From Myxococcus virescens (GTDB lineage: Bacteria; Myxococcota; Myxococcia; Myxococcales; Myxococcaceae), in the NCBI RefSeq assembly GCF_900101905.1, contig NZ_FNAJ01000008.1, forward strand, positions 124,001-188,000: a DNA stretch of 64,000 nucleotides, read 5' to 3'. The notes under the pieces are model-generated. The model saw nothing but the letters and a program-made list of their open reading frames with translations, had not been told where the DNA came from and searched no databases. The position numbers and the translations under genes were made by a program. Shown here in pieces: positions 40,811-48,117 of this stretch. How positions within the stretch are numbered: position 1 is the first letter of the stretch; each line of letters begins with the position of its first letter.

Positions 40811-42768
40811 GCCGCGTACCCCTCGTTCGGTACGGGCGCGTCGAACCAGTAGTCCCCGCGCAACGCCCAGCCCTCCCCGAGTTCGGAGCGCAGCAGGGAC
40901 TCCAGCAGCACCCTGCCCCAGGCCAGCGCACCACCCACGGGGATGGCGTTGCCGATGTGCTCCCTCCACACGCTGTCGCTGTTGCCCGCCAGCACCAGGG
41001 GCGCGCCCCGGTGGACGTGCGGCAGTCCCTGGAGGACGGCCAACTCCAGCGTGGTGAGGGGCCGGTGCCAGCAGCCCGACAGCGGAGAGAGGATGGCCGG
41101 CGCCAGCGTCCCCTTCAGTGGCTCCCAGCCCTCGGCCAGGAGTTGGAGCGCCAAGCGGATGTCGATGGCCACGCGCGGGTGGGGCAGACGCGGGTCCGCC
41201 ACCGAGCACGAGCCGTTGTCGAGTTGCATGCTCCCGGTGATGGTGCCGGCGGTGGTGTCCCAGCCGATGACGCCGTAGAAGCCGTTGCGCCCGTGGCATC
41301 CCAGGCCCAGGCGCTCCACACGCTCGTCGGCCACCGAGGCCTGCGCGTTGCCCCCGCTCACCGTGGCCTTGCCCGTCACCGTCGGGCTCGGCGCCCGCCA
41401 GTCCCCGACACCGAACAGGCCCGGACGGCCGGCGTAGCTTCCAGCTCCGTCCGCCGTCTGCCCCAGGCCGAGCAACTCAAGCGCGCGCGGGTCGGCCACA
41501 GACACCGGAGAACTGCCCCCGGACACCCAGGACGTGGCGATGACGGTGGCCGAGGGCCGGGTCCAGTGCAGCACCCCGGCGGCGCCTGGTCGGGCGTCCT
41601 TGCGCATCGCCAGGGCTTCCAGCGGGCGAGGGTCAGCCGCGGAAGGCGCACCAGCCGTCATCGACGTCACACCGGTGACGCAGTGGGCGGGGTCCGCCCA
41701 GTCGCCCACGCGGTACTGGTTCGTGAAGCGACCGTCCTTCCCGTAGCCCAGTGCCTCCAGGGGGCGCGGGTCCTCGACGGCGCACAGGCCCGCGCCGCCC
41801 GGCCCGGACACGGTGGGCGACGGCGCCGCCCATGCCTGGACGGGGTGTCGGCGGTGGACCTCCCGCCGCTTCTGCGAGGCCTCGACGGGATTGCCGAGCT
41901 GTTCCTCCACCATCGCGCGGAAGGCAGCCGTGTCCATGCCCGTCGGCCACAGTCCGCGCTGCTGGAGCGTCTCCACCACGTGCCCGCGCTTGGGCAAGTC
42001 CCGCCAGTCGCCGCCCGGGGGGATGAGCGCCAGGCGCACCGCGTTCAGCCACGAGACACGAGGCAGGCGGTGCATACGGCCTGCGCGCGGGTCATCCGGC
42101 CACGGCAGCGGGGCCAGGACCTCGCCCACGCCGCGAAGTCCCTGGTAGGGAGGCAGCGCCACCTGCACTGGGCAGCGGCGCGAGTCCCGGGCAGACAGGG
42201 TGAAGCGCTCACGCGACTGCGCCAGCCCACCCTCCTGGCCGAGGTCGTGCGTGGTGACGTTCACCTCGTAACCTGCCGCGCGCAGGAGGCGAATCGTCTT
42301 TCCCAGCACGTCCCGGCAGCGCGTGCGGAAGCTGGGCACGTTCTCCACGACGATGAGCCGCGGACGGTTGTCCCGCTCCGGGTACGCCGCGAGCACCAGC
42401 TTCGCCGCGTGGAACATGAGCTGGTTCATGTCCTGGTACTTCGCGCTGGCGGCCATCTCCGCCGGCAGCAGCTTCGAGGCGCCCTTGCACGGTGGGCTCC
42501 ACTTCGTCATGTCCGGCGCGTCGGAGCCCCAGAAGGCCCGCAGTTCCTCCGGCGTCAGAGTCGCGATGTCCGCGCAGAGGGACGGCGCGCCCGTCAGGTA
42601 CGTGAAGTCCTCGCAGCACTTCGCGTCGAAGTCGACGCCGCCCAGGTTGCGCCAGGAGGCGGTGCGGCCCGCCACTTCGACGGTGGCCATGTCGTGGCCC
42701 ATCGACCCGGGCCCAGAGCCACAGAAGAGGTAGCCGACGGTGAACTCGTGGTGGGTGGCGCAGCTCAT
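40807..42768 (-). CDS. DNA cytosine C5-methyltransferase with tandem repeats
   Basis: A 653-residue C5 methyltransferase. GYLFCGSGPGSMG is motif I, SPPCKG (Cys94) the catalytic motif IV (Lys in place of the usual Gln), VVENVPSF motif VI and SRERF motif VIII. Between about 310 and 530 lie five repeats of a roughly 48-residue unit ending in a P-S-x-T-V-T/S-G strand and containing DPRPLE-x-LG. They lead to motif IX/X (RPLTTLELAVLQGLP, GNAIPVGG). Ordinary enzymes have one such unit, so target recognition is expanded. It overlaps neighbours by ATGA on both sides. Confidence 0.9.
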   Translation of the reverse strand: MSCATHHEFTVGYLFCGSGPGSMGHDMATVEVAGRTASWRNLGGVDFDAKCCEDFTYLTGAPSLCADIATLTPEELRAFWGSDAPDMTKWSPPCKGASKLLPAEMAASAKYQDMNQLMFHAAKLVLAAYPERDNRPRLIVVENVPSFRTRCRDVLGKTIRLLRAAGYEVNVTTHDLGQEGGLAQSRERFTLSARDSRRCPVQVALPPYQGLRGVGEVLAPLPWPDDPRAGRMHRLPRVSWLNAVRLALIPPGGDWRDLPKRGHVVETLQQRGLWPTGMDTAAFRAMVEEQLGNPVEASQKRREVHRRHPVQAWAAPSPTVSGPGGAGLCAVEDPRPLEALGYGKDGRFTNQYRVGDWADPAHCVTGVTSMTAGAPSAADPRPLEALAMRKDARPGAAGVLHWTRPSATVIATSWVSGGSSPVSVADPRALELLGLGQTADGAGSYAGRPGLFGVGDWRAPSPTVTGKATVSGGNAQASVADERVERLGLGCHGRNGFYGVIGWDTTAGTITGSMQLDNGSCSVADPRLPHPRVAIDIRLALQLLAEGWEPLKGTLAPAILSPLSGCWHRPLTTLELAVLQGLPHVHRGAPLVLAGNSDSVWREHIGNAIPVGGALAWGRVLLESLLRSELGEGWALRGDYWFDAPVPNEGYAA

Positions 42769-42938
42769 GGACGGCTCCCAATGCAGTGGGCGGCGATGAC
42801 GGTGAGGACGACGGCACAGCCCGCCGCGCAGAAGGCGGTCTGGATCTGCTGCTCGCTCAGCCAGGGCAGCACGAGCCCGGCGGCGGTGGAGCCCACGGCG
42901 AGGAAGCCGAGGGCGAAGGTGGTGGCGCGCAGGCTCAA
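42765..42938 (-). CDS. Small two-helix membrane protein (TTG start)
   Basis: A 57-residue protein. TTG at 42,936-42,938 overlaps the DUF1643 gene's stop (TTGA), and its TGA overlaps the methyltransferase start. Helices at about 7-25 and 35-52 are hydrophobic. Small membrane proteins in phage early operons often act as holin-like, exclusion or host-interaction factors. No motif decides. Confidence 0.5.
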   Translation of the reverse strand: MSLRATTFALGFLAVGSTAAGLVLPWLSEQQIQTAFCAAGCAVVLTVIAAHCIGSRP

Positions 42939-43444
42939 GAGAGGGACTCCATCCACGGCACCGGCGTGAGGTGACCGGGCAGGTAGAGCGGGTGCTTCGG
43001 GTCCCCTCCCCTGGTGAGCCCCAGCGCGTGGACAGCGTGGCGCTGCCGCAGTGCCGAGAGCACGGCCGGGGCACGGTGGGTGGTGCCGCGGAAGGCGCCC
43101 CACGCGGCGACCACCAGGTGAGCATCCGACGAGGCACGGACCAGGGCGGCATCGTTCTCCGGGCCGACGCGGTCCACGCCGCGCACCAGCAGCTCTCCAG
43201 GGTCCGTGGCGCGGAAGGCGAACAGGTTGCAGACGGTGAGCGCGCCGAAGCCCCAGGACTGGGCGAAGCCCACGCAGCGGCGCAGCGTCGGGTCATCCTG
43301 GGTGCCATTCGCGGTGCTCGGATTGAGCATGACGAAGAGCACGCGGCGCACGTCCGAGCCCTCCGCCCAGGTGCGCCAGAGGCGGTAGCGATACAGGCCG
43401 CACGCGCTGATGTCGGCGCCAGCATCCAGGTAGCGGCAGCTCAT
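42935..43444 (-). CDS. DUF1643 family protein
   Basis: A 169-residue member of DUF1643. Recognised by YRLWRTW, the block LFVMLNPSTANGTQDDPTL (about 40-58), a QSWGFGALTVCNLFAFRAT segment and a C-terminal DAHLVVAAWG. The family is common in phages and mobile elements; biochemical function is unknown. It is encoded between an ASCH gene and the small membrane gene, all overlapping by four bases. Confidence 0.88.
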   Translation of the reverse strand: MSCRYLDAGADISACGLYRYRLWRTWAEGSDVRRVLFVMLNPSTANGTQDDPTLRRCVGFAQSWGFGALTVCNLFAFRATDPGELLVRGVDRVGPENDAALVRASSDAHLVVAAWGAFRGTTHRAPAVLSALRQRHAVHALGLTRGGDPKHPLYLPGHLTPVPWMESLS

Positions 43445-43875
43445 GGACGGGCCCCCCGAGCAGCAGCCCACCCGGCGTGCACGCGCTCCAGGATGGGCTC
43501 CGGCAGCGTCCACAGCCCCTGGGCGCCGCGGCAAGCCACGGGCGTCGGGAGCTGGACGACTTGGTCCAGCGTCCAGCCCACTGGCCCGCCGAACCAGGGT
43601 GACTCGCTGTCGCGCACCACCCCCGCGAGACGGGCCACGGCGATGATGACGCCGGAGGGCTGCTCACTCTCGCCGGGCACCTGGACACCGAAGGTGTCAG
43701 CGATGGAGTCCGCCGCGTCCTGGTCCCACTTCTTGCCGGCGTGGATGGCGAGCCAGCCGCCCACCATCGCGCGCGGGGGCTCCCAGGTTCGGTTCTCCAC
43801 GTCCTTGCCCGCGCAGGCGATGGCCCAGGCCCAGGGGCGGATGAGCGTCAGGCCGCGGATGCGCTCGGTGCTCAC
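43441..43875 (-). CDS. ASCH-domain protein
   Basis: A 144-residue classic ASCH protein: LIRPWAWAIACAGKDVENRTW, then GGWLAIHAGKKWD, a VIIAVARLAGVV strand and FGGPVGWTLDQVVQLPTPV. ASCH/PUA-like folds bind nucleic acids or hydrolyse modified nucleosides. GTG start (GTGA overlap). It is shorter and cleaner than the other ASCH protein at 38,946-39,596, so the phage carries two diverged members flanking its methyltransferases. Confidence 0.88.
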   Translation of the reverse strand: MSTERIRGLTLIRPWAWAIACAGKDVENRTWEPPRAMVGGWLAIHAGKKWDQDAADSIADTFGVQVPGESEQPSGVIIAVARLAGVVRDSESPWFGGPVGWTLDQVVQLPTPVACRGAQGLWTLPEPILERVHAGWAAARGARP

Positions 43876-44138
43876 GCGTCCTCCCGGGGCTTCCGCGCGG
43901 CGCTCACCTCGAAGATGGTGGCCTGCCTGTCCCGGTACTCGCCCTTCTGGCGGATCACCTTGGACAGCCTGCGGGCCTTGGCGGAGAGGTCGCCCTCCGT
44001 CTTCTTGAAGTCCTTCATGGCCGCGGCCTTTTCCTCGCGGACCTCATCAATCTTCTCGAGGACGCCGGCCAGTTCGTTGGACTTCTCCAGCAGCTGCTCG
44101 CGGCTGTACGGCACGAACTCCTGGGTGGACTCGCTCAC
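43872..44138 (-). CDS. Small coiled-coil protein
   Basis: An 88-residue charged protein, almost entirely helical (YSREQLLEKSNELAGVLEKI, then a KKTEGDLSAKARRLSKVIRQ run). It may be an anti-host or DNA-binding accessory protein. It overlaps the LexA-like gene by four bases. No known family. Confidence 0.65.
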   Translation of the reverse strand: MSESTQEFVPYSREQLLEKSNELAGVLEKIDEVREEKAAAMKDFKKTEGDLSAKARRLSKVIRQKGEYRDRQATIFEVSAARKPREDA

Positions 44139-44485
44139 GGCGTGGCTCCTTCCTCGACATCGGTGGTGGCGGTGTCGCGCAGGTACTTCTCCGCGGCCTC
44201 GGTGCCAGACGCGGTGAGCAGCAGAGAGCGCGCCGCCTTCGACTCGCGGGTGAGGCGGCGCTTGCGCTCCAGCGCCGTCAGCAAGTCATTGACGCCGTTG
44301 GTGGAGGCGACGCCCAGACGGGCGGCCAGCTCGCGCACCGTGGGCGGGAAGCCGCGCTCCTTCGTCATGACGAGGATGAGGGCCGCCACTTCCTTCTGCC
44401 GTGGAGTCAGCGGCTCGATGGAGACATTGCCGCGCTCAAGTTCCGGGCGGCGGCGACGCGGACGAGGGTCTGGACATGGAGTCAT
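44135..44485 (-). CDS. LexA-type DNA-binding domain protein without peptidase
   Basis: A 116-residue protein. Residues about 25-95 match the LexA DNA-binding domain: LTPRQKEVAALILVMTKERG, then PPTVRELAARLGVASTNGVND (helix-turn-helix) and LERKRRLTRE. The autocleaving S24 peptidase found in LexA and CI-type repressors is absent, so it cannot be inactivated by RecA-stimulated self-cleavage. It could regulate phage early genes or compete with host LexA for SOS operators. It overlaps its neighbours by ATGA on both sides. Confidence 0.78.
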   Translation of the reverse strand: MTPCPDPRPRRRRPELERGNVSIEPLTPRQKEVAALILVMTKERGFPPTVRELAARLGVASTNGVNDLLTALERKRRLTRESKAARSLLLTASGTEAAEKYLRDTATTDVEEGATP

Positions 44486-46101
44486 GCGGCACCTGCCTTT
44501 CGGGTGTGACGGCGGTCCTCACGGCTCCGGCAACGCTCGCGGTAGAGCGTCGTCAGGTGCTGGGTGAGCAGCCGCACGTCGTTGGGGGTGTTCTGAATGC
44601 CCTTCCACTCGCGCCGACCGGTGGGCGCCGGGAAGTCCCAGGCCCCCTTCGCCCACGCACAATCCGCCGCCACCAGGGCGAGCTCGCGGCGGAACAACTC
44701 TTCGGTGAGTTCCTCGCCGCAGCGGCGCAGCTCATCCACCGCGCCATCCATGAGCAGGCCCAGGGCCGTCACGCCCGCGCCATGGAAGAGTCGCGACTCG
44801 CTGGGGTGCTTGCCCCACGCCTCCGGCCAGGTGGCGCGCACGGCGGACCACCACGCACTCACCAGCCGCACCATTGCGTCCACGTCCTGCGGCTCGCGGC
44901 TGTAGAGCGCCCCGTCGGAGAGGCTGTACTCCAGGGACTTGAGGAGGCTGGTGTCCTTGAGGAGGGCCGTCCGGCCACGCCACGCCGCAGGCGTGCGGCC
45001 GGTGCGCAGGGGGTTGGTGACGGTGACGACGAGTCCTCGCAGCGGACTGGCCGCATCCTGGTTGAGGCGCTCCACCAGCGCGGCGGGGAGCCGCTTCGTC
45101 TCCAGCGCGGCGGGAAGTGCGCCGTGCGTCGTGGGCAGCAACTCGTGGATGAGCCCGGCGGGGAGTGGCCGCGTCCGGTTGACGAGAATGAACTGCTCGG
45201 CCTGCTCGCCGGAGCTGTCGGTGATGAACGCGACGCACGCGAGGCGGAAGGCCGCCACCAACGCGTCGCGCACGGCGGCCAGGCGCTGCTGGCCATCCAC
45301 GATGAAGCCGGGTGCGCGCTCCTCCCCCTCCAAGGGGATGACGAGGTGCCCATGCTCCGCTCCTGGCGCGAGTTCCTCGAAGCGGACGCGCGAGTCGAAG
45401 GCCAGCACCACGGCGTTGGGCACCAGCGGCGACGCGCTCTCCAGGTACTCGCGGATAGCCGCGATGTGGCTCAGCACCTCGGGCCGTTGGTAGCCGGTGA
45501 GTTGTCCGTCGGCCCGGCGAACGCGGGACACCGTCGCGAACTCGGGCACCCTCTTGCCGTCTACCGAGAACAGGTAGAGGTGCCGCCCAGGGGACTGCTC
45601 CACGCGAAGCGCCGCGACGCGCAGAACCTTGGCCGGCGGCGCAGCCCGAGTTGCCTCGCGGGCGCGGCGAGCCTCAGACAGCACGCGCAGCCGTGCGCCC
45701 TGGGTAGCGCCCTTGAGAGGCTCCACCAGCGTCCAGCCCTCGCGGGGTGACTCTTCCAGGGCAGCACGGAGCGGCGCCACGTAGGCGGCCCCGGCGTAGA
45801 CGTGCAACTCCACGGAGTCGGCCGGGTAGATGCGAGCCAGCGCCTCCACCACTCGCCTGCCCCAGGCATCACGCTCGGAGCGGGCCATGCTGGCCAGAGT
45901 GACGTCGTAGGGCTCTACCTGGGCGGCATGCGCCACCAGCCCGTGGAGCGCCGACACGACGAAGACGTGCTGGCATGACGCCTCCGCCTCCGCGAGGTGA
46001 GCGCGGAACAGGGTCCCGGTGTAGAGGTCGCGGGCGGGCGCGGCATGCGCACGCTTCGCCTTGCCACACCCCACGAGCGCGATGCGAAGGGCCGTGCTCA
46101 T
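44482..46101 (-). CDS. DUF6884-DGQHR fusion protein (DndB/DpdB-like)
   Basis: A 539-residue protein of two parts. Residues 1-145 match DUF6884: IALVGCGKAKR, DLYTGTLFRAHL, VSALHGLV, a PYDVTL motif and VEPLKGATQG. Residues about 165-400 match the DGQHR/DndB-type domain: RPEVLSHIAAIREYL, then GFIVDGQQRLAAVRDA (Asp269-Gly-Gln-Gln-Arg273), LILVN-type strand (EQFILVNRT) and ELLPTTHG. DGQHR proteins occur with DNA modification systems (Dnd phosphorothioation, Dpd deazaguanine). No modification enzyme is encoded in the window. It may be an orphan sensor or effector for modified or foreign DNA. Confidence 0.75.
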   Translation of the reverse strand: MSTALRIALVGCGKAKRAHAAPARDLYTGTLFRAHLAEAEASCQHVFVVSALHGLVAHAAQVEPYDVTLASMARSERDAWGRRVVEALARIYPADSVELHVYAGAAYVAPLRAALEESPREGWTLVEPLKGATQGARLRVLSEARRAREATRAAPPAKVLRVAALRVEQSPGRHLYLFSVDGKRVPEFATVSRVRRADGQLTGYQRPEVLSHIAAIREYLESASPLVPNAVVLAFDSRVRFEELAPGAEHGHLVIPLEGEERAPGFIVDGQQRLAAVRDALVAAFRLACVAFITDSSGEQAEQFILVNRTRPLPAGLIHELLPTTHGALPAALETKRLPAALVERLNQDAASPLRGLVVTVTNPLRTGRTPAAWRGRTALLKDTSLLKSLEYSLSDGALYSREPQDVDAMVRLVSAWWSAVRATWPEAWGKHPSESRLFHGAGVTALGLLMDGAVDELRRCGEELTEELFRRELALVAADCAWAKGAWDFPAPTGRREWKGIQNTPNDVRLLTQHLTTLYRERCRSREDRRHTRKAGAA

Positions 46102-46349
46102 TGAGCGCCCTCCGCGTCGTCGTCGACGACGTAGATGTCGAAGTCCTCGATGTCGAGCGGCTTGCCCTGGGCCTCGGACGCGTCAACCAGCCGCTGCAGG
46201 CTGGCGTACGCGAGCGTTTTCGCCTCGTCGGAGTTGCGGCCGTCCTCCTTCACTTCCGGAAGGCCTTCGGCGCGGATGGTGGTGCGCCAGCCCAGAGGAC
46301 CACCGGGAGTGCTTTTGAAGAAGAGCTGCGGGCGCCGGGTGCAGTTCAT
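46098..46349 (-). CDS. Small unknown protein
   Basis: An 83-residue protein: RRPQLFFKSTPGGPLGWRTTI, then an acidic helix-rich end (DIEDFDIYVVDDDAEGAQ). It overlaps the DGQHR gene and the upstream gene by ATGA. The beta-strand opening resembles small phage DUFs, but no name applies. Confidence 0.65.
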   Translation of the reverse strand: MNCTRRPQLFFKSTPGGPLGWRTTIRAEGLPEVKEDGRNSDEAKTLAYASLQRLVDASEAQGKPLDIEDFDIYVVDDDAEGAQ

Positions 46350-46618
46350 GACGCGCGCCCTCGCAGGAAGGGCACCCCGTCCGGGTGCTTGCAGTTGATG
46401 GACGCCAGCTTCGCGGCCGAGCGCTCCACCACGTGCCGCGCCTCGGACACGGAGGAGTCCCAGACGGACACAACAGGGTCGCCGCTCGCGTCGCGAGCAG
46501 TCACGCGGTAGCCGCTCCCGCTGCGCACCTCGGTGCGCGAGACGATGGCTGGCGCCGTCGCCTTCTGGGGCTCCGCGCACACGGGCGGGGCCAGGACGAT
46601 GAGGTGGAGGACGCTCAC
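46346..46618 (-). CDS. Small unknown protein
   Basis: A 90-residue protein from a GTG that overlaps the phosphatase stop. A hydrophobic start (VSVLHLIVLAPP) could be a signal or membrane anchor. The middle (SGSGYRVTARDASGDPVVSVWDS) is a beta pair, followed by a helix (ARHVVERSAAKL). It is encoded directly after the PP2C phosphatase and may be its partner. Confidence 0.6.
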   Translation of the reverse strand: MSVLHLIVLAPPVCAEPQKATAPAIVSRTEVRSGSGYRVTARDASGDPVVSVWDSSVSEARHVVERSAAKLASINCKHPDGVPFLRGRAS

Positions 46619-47304
46619 GCTCCACCTCCCACCCGCACCACCAGGGCCGTGCAGTTGTCCCGGCTCTCCTTGGCCAGCGCGAGGCGCACCAGCTCCTCGG
46701 CGGCCCACCGCGCGTCACGCGTGGGTAGCTCGCGAAGGATGGCGCGAATCTCAGGGTGGCCCAGGGTGTCCGAGACGCCGTCGGTAGCCAGCACCCAGAC
46801 GTCGCCTGGCTCCGTTTCCAGGACACGCACGTCCGGCTCCGAGGAGCAGTCCGGACTCGTGGCCCCCAGGCACCGGTTGAGGACGTGCCGGTACTCGCGG
46901 TGGTCCTGGGTGAGCTGCTCAAGAACTCCGCAGCGCATCCGGTACACGCGGCTGTCGCCAACGTGCGCCACCACTGCGGACGAGCCCGCCAGCATCAGCA
47001 TGGCCAGGGTGGTGCTGCCTCCGGAGGCCAGGACGGACACCTCCGCCTTGGCCACGGTGCTGCGCGCGAGCGCGTCCGTCAGCGGGCCCGCGGACTGGGC
47101 CGCGAAGAGCACCGAGTCCACCGCGGCGCGGCTGGCCAGGTCCCCGTTGGGGTGCCCGCCCAGCCCGTCCGCCACGGCGAACACGGACATGGCGCCCACG
47201 TCGTGGCCGACCGCGTCCTCCTGGTAGGACCGCAGGCCGCGCTCCGTGCAGGCCCCGACGTCGTAGGCCAGGGGCTGGCCCTGGGTGGCAACGGCGGCGC
47301 TCAT
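46615..47304 (-). CDS. PP2C-type serine/threonine phosphatase
   Basis: A 229-residue PPM/PP2C phosphatase. Metal and catalytic motifs are complete: ERGLRSYQEDAVGHD (Glu29-Asp30), VFAVADGLGGHPNGD (Asp46-Gly47), GGSTTL, HVGDSRVYR, LATDGVSD (Asp175-Gly176) and ESRDNCTALVV (Asp216). It is soluble and Stp1-like. Myxobacteria have very many Ser/Thr kinases, so a phage phosphatase may adjust host signalling or a phage defence kinase. It is the third gene from the right end of the early operon. Confidence 0.93.
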   Translation of the reverse strand: MSAAVATQGQPLAYDVGACTERGLRSYQEDAVGHDVGAMSVFAVADGLGGHPNGDLASRAAVDSVLFAAQSAGPLTDALARSTVAKAEVSVLASGGSTTLAMLMLAGSSAVVAHVGDSRVYRMRCGVLEQLTQDHREYRHVLNRCLGATSPDCSSEPDVRVLETEPGDVWVLATDGVSDTLGHPEIRAILRELPTRDARWAAEELVRLALAKESRDNCTALVVRVGGGA

Positions 47305-47573
47305 CGCCCACCGCCCTTGCCCTTGCGGGCGTCCGGCGTGGTGGACGGCTGTCCGGCGGTGTGACGACGGGCTACCTCGGCCAGGACAGCGGCGTGCGCC
47401 TCCTGGTACCCGAAGGGGCCGGTGCACACAGCGGCGTAGCCCGGGATGCTCGCGCGCCAGCCGTCGCCCACCTGCTCGAATTCGAGGGCGAAGCGGGCTG
47501 GGAGGCGACGGACGGGCGGCGATGGGGGGACGACGGTCGACGGACGAGTGGCGTTGTTGTCAGGACGAGACAT
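47301..47573 (-). CDS. HicB-like small protein
   Basis: A 90-residue protein. The middle (ALEFEQVGDGWRASIPGYAAV, about 28-49) and GYQEAHAAVLAEVARRH resemble the HicB antitoxin fold with its partial RNase H-like beta sheet and helix. No HicA toxin is adjacent and the C-terminal DNA-binding domain is missing; the tail is Lys/Gly-rich. It may be an orphan antitoxin or a fold relative. It overlaps the PP2C gene by ATGA. Confidence 0.55.
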   Translation of the reverse strand: MSRPDNNATRPSTVVPPSPPVRRLPARFALEFEQVGDGWRASIPGYAAVCTGPFGYQEAHAAVLAEVARRHTAGQPSTTPDARKGKGGGR

Positions 47574-47661
47574 AGGAATTCCCTGGCTGTGAATGGCGGC
47601 GCGAACGCCATCCGCGACATGCGCGCCCTAGTGACTGACCACCGAAGAAGTTGGCAGACGG

Positions 47662-47817
47662 CTAGGAGCCGAGCGCCCGAAGAACGGCAAGCGCATGTGC
47701 CAACGCGTGGGGGTAGCACGCGAGGTCCGCACACTCGCGACAGCCAGGGATGGGCGGCACCTTGGCGCGATAGGCATCAGCGAGCTGCGTGTCTGCCACG
47801 TGCTCAACTGCGCTCAT
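47662..47817 (-). CDS. Short unknown protein near the right end
   Basis: A 51-residue protein, ATG at 47,817: MSAVEHVADTQLADAYRAKV, then GCRECADLACYPHALAHAL, with Cys and His in a possible zinc motif. Upstream TTG starts could lengthen it. No Shine-Dalgarno site is clear. Weakly supported; it could be the first gene of the early operon. Confidence 0.4.
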   Translation of the reverse strand: MSAVEHVADTQLADAYRAKVPPIPGCRECADLACYPHALAHALAVLRALGS

Positions 47818-48117
47818 CGCGCGACCACTCAACGTCACTCGTGCAACTGGAGCAGCATCGGAAGTGCGCGTACTTCCACCAGAATCAACAGGCGCCAACT
47901 CCCGCAACTCGTCGGATTTCTCTAAAAAAATGAAGGCCTTGGGCTTGCGCCGCGGACAGAGCGAATCCTGACTGCCTGACAGTCATTACCGCCACGCAAT
48001 TCCAGACGCGCGAAAGCGAACGTGTGCCGCTCCAGCCGGGCGGCTCCCACACTGCGGGCGCAGGCCCGGAGCCTCGGCGTCTCCGCCGCGCTCCGGGCCG
48101 TGTTCGACGCAGCGGGC
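47818..48117. other. Phage right-end / junction region
   Basis: 300 bases with no convincing gene. It is AT-richer around 47,910-48,000 (for example the TCTCTAAAAAAATGAAGG run) and holds a 17-bp near-palindrome at 47,969-47,985. It probably contains the promoter of the leftward early operon and may contain the right attachment site. No tRNA-like fold was found. Confidence 0.45.
47969..47985. promoter_or_regulatory. Near-palindrome TGACTG-CCTGA-CAGTCA
   Basis: A 17-bp inverted repeat (arms TGACTG 47,969-47,974 and CAGTCA 47,980-47,985) upstream of the early operon, in an AT-richer patch. It resembles a phage operator for a dimeric regulator, possibly the LexA-type protein. Only one copy was noticed. 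Confidence 0.35.

Larger units (their letters stand above)
1..47990 (-). mobile_element. Lambda-like siphovirus prophage (left end outside window)
   Basis: A leftward gene order of early genes, DNA metabolism, TerS-TerL-portal-MuF-scaffold-capsid, connectors, tail tube, G/GT, tape measure and M-L-K-I-J identifies a tailed, lambda-type siphovirus. Nearly all junctions overlap by four bases. The right limit is inferred: the last phage-like leftward genes start at about 47,573-47,817, and the next gene (48,118-48,960) could be phage or host. The left end is not in the window because a gene starts at base 46 and runs off the edge. No integrase, CI-like repressor or att repeat was recognised, so the boundary is approximate. 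Confidence 0.93.

Noticed and set aside
47301..47573. A HicAB toxin-antitoxin pair
   Set aside because: Only a HicB-like fold is suggested; no HicA gene with its catalytic His lies on either side.
47818..48117. A tRNA gene as the attachment site
   Set aside because: No cloverleaf, CCA-proximal stem or T-loop consensus was found in the stretch.
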